From the NCBI GenBank assembly GCA_934667505.1, contig CAKULY010000002.1:56939-120938 (forward strand): a stretch of 64,000 bases of DNA, given 5' to 3'. Both the position numbers and the translations under genes were made by a program. Origin of the DNA: an uncultured Treponema sp. (GTDB taxonomy: Bacteria > Spirochaetota > Spirochaetia > Treponematales > Treponemataceae). Shown piece after piece: positions 63,345 through 64,000 of this stretch. The notes beneath the pieces were generated by a model, which worked only from the letters and a program-made list of their open reading frames with translations, was not told where the DNA came from and did no database searches. Within the stretch, counting starts at the first letter, position 1; every line of letters starts with the position of its first letter.

Positions 63345-64000
63345 TTGCGTATTATTCATTTTTTTGCAAAAAAAACTGGTACCATAATGAAGTACAAGTT
63401 CATCAGCGACGGCAACTGGACTGCCGACATCAAGGCTCCGGATACAATCGACGATGGATTCGGCGGTAAAAACGGCTTGGTTGAAGTTGATGTGTTAGGC
63501 GCAAGCGGCAGCGACGGTGGAGCTGTAGCAAAGGCAAAAATCAACTTTGTTTCTTGGACAATGGCTGGTGTACAGGCAAACTACCTTACACAAGGTGCTT
63601 CAGATCCAACAAAGAAAGGTATGGATCTTGATTCTGTAACAGTAGGTCTTAAATCTTACAACAAGTTTGTAGGTAACTTCCTTCCTAACTGCCCGGTTTA
63701 CATTGAAATTGCTTTGGCAGAAAAAGAAATGGAAGACTATGCTGGAAACGAAGTGGACAAGTTAAACTATATTTACAGAAAAAATACTACAGGCGATGAC
63801 CTTGTTTCATGGGAAGACGGTCTTAAAAATCTTGCAACAGGTCTTTTCACAAGCCCAGTAGAATTCCTTTCAATGGCAAACAACAACGAAGGCTCTGCTG
63901 CAGGTCCTGGTTCAAACCCATTCCTTGGACACCTTAAATTCGGATTCAACACTCCTTATGTAAACTTCCTTACAGGATTCAACTATGCAAAGCCAGATGT
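63345..64000 (+). pseudogene. 5'-truncated outer-membrane-type gene with CBM48-like N-terminal part (runs off window)
   Basis: The frame is open from just after a TGA at 63342 to the window end; the first ATG is 63387. There is no signal peptide and no ribosome binding site. The first residues (MKYKFISDGNWTADIKAPDT, then DDGFGGKNGLVEV) resemble the second half of a CBM48/AMPK-beta glycogen-binding fold (YKFxVDGxW...P...FGxxN), so the first strands seem to be missing. The rest (INFVSWTMAGVQANY, LGHLKFGFNTPYVNFLTGFN) looks like outer-membrane barrel strands. Codon choice is strikingly rich in TTC, AAC and GGC compared with the gene before it. It is either a truncated copy, a donor cassette, or a gene whose true start is unusual. 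Confidence 0.55.

Noticed and set aside
1..64000. CRISPR array, prophage, integrase, rRNA operon or replication origin
   Set aside because: No regularly spaced direct repeats, phage or integrase proteins, rRNA sequence or DnaA-box cluster were seen.

Overview
The window looks like chromosomal DNA of a spirochaete close to Treponema. It is AT-rich and carries a dense ribosomal/RNA polymerase block. RpoB has Asn at the position equivalent to E. coli Ser531, a residue reported for spirochaetes. It also has ZnuABC, a LysM protein, a lipoprotein transglycosylase and G/C homopolymer promoters of the kind known upstream of treponemal surface genes. Genus-level assignment is an inference from gene content and style.

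Region 1 (1-11.4 kb) is an accessory surface-polymer locus. It holds two complete proteins, and the tail of a third, that join a YidC/Oxa1-like membrane domain to an alkaline-phosphatase/LTA-synthase-type catalytic domain. Between and after them lie a CDP-glycerol glycerophosphotransferase-like protein, a nucleotidyltransferase fused to a CobD/HisC-like PLP enzyme, a six-helix membrane protein and a GT4 glycosyltransferase. Both complete fusion genes are driven by promoters whose -35/-10 spacer is a run of 9 or 11 C, followed by an ATG six bases after the -10 box. This suggests phase-variable, leaderless expression of a phosphodiester-linked surface decoration. Structured intergenic repeats punctuate the locus, and one copy contains a nested inverted-repeat element.

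Region 2 (11.4-33.2 kb) is mixed housekeeping. It contains a TraB-like membrane protein with a TPR protein, an unknown exported protein, znuACB zinc uptake, a UDG-like protein, an IlvY-like regulator divergent from a secreted protein, cardiolipin synthase, LysM and lytic transglycosylase envelope genes, a NifU-like protein, slyD, aroK, a PrsW-like protease, tRNA-fMet, an acyltransferase, radA, a candidate stand-alone sRNA and cysE. Several of these genes also have a -10 box six or seven bases before the ATG.

Region 3 (33.4-62.3 kb) is one long translation/transcription block: tRNA-Thr, rpmG, tRNA-Trp, secE, nusG, rplKAJL, rpoBC, rpsL, rpsG, a 628-bp gap with a long leader, tuf, the complete S10, spc and alpha gene order to rplQ, and a small zinc-ribbon protein. 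fusA is absent between rpsG and tuf, and adk, map and infA are absent between secY and rpmJ. Structured leaders precede rplK, rplL, rpoB, rpsL, tuf and rpmJ.

Region 4 (62.3-64 kb) returns to surface genes: an outer-membrane beta-barrel candidate under a G9-spacer promoter, then a reading frame running off the end that begins inside a CBM48-like fold with no signal peptide or ribosome binding site, which looks like a 5'-truncated copy or cassette.
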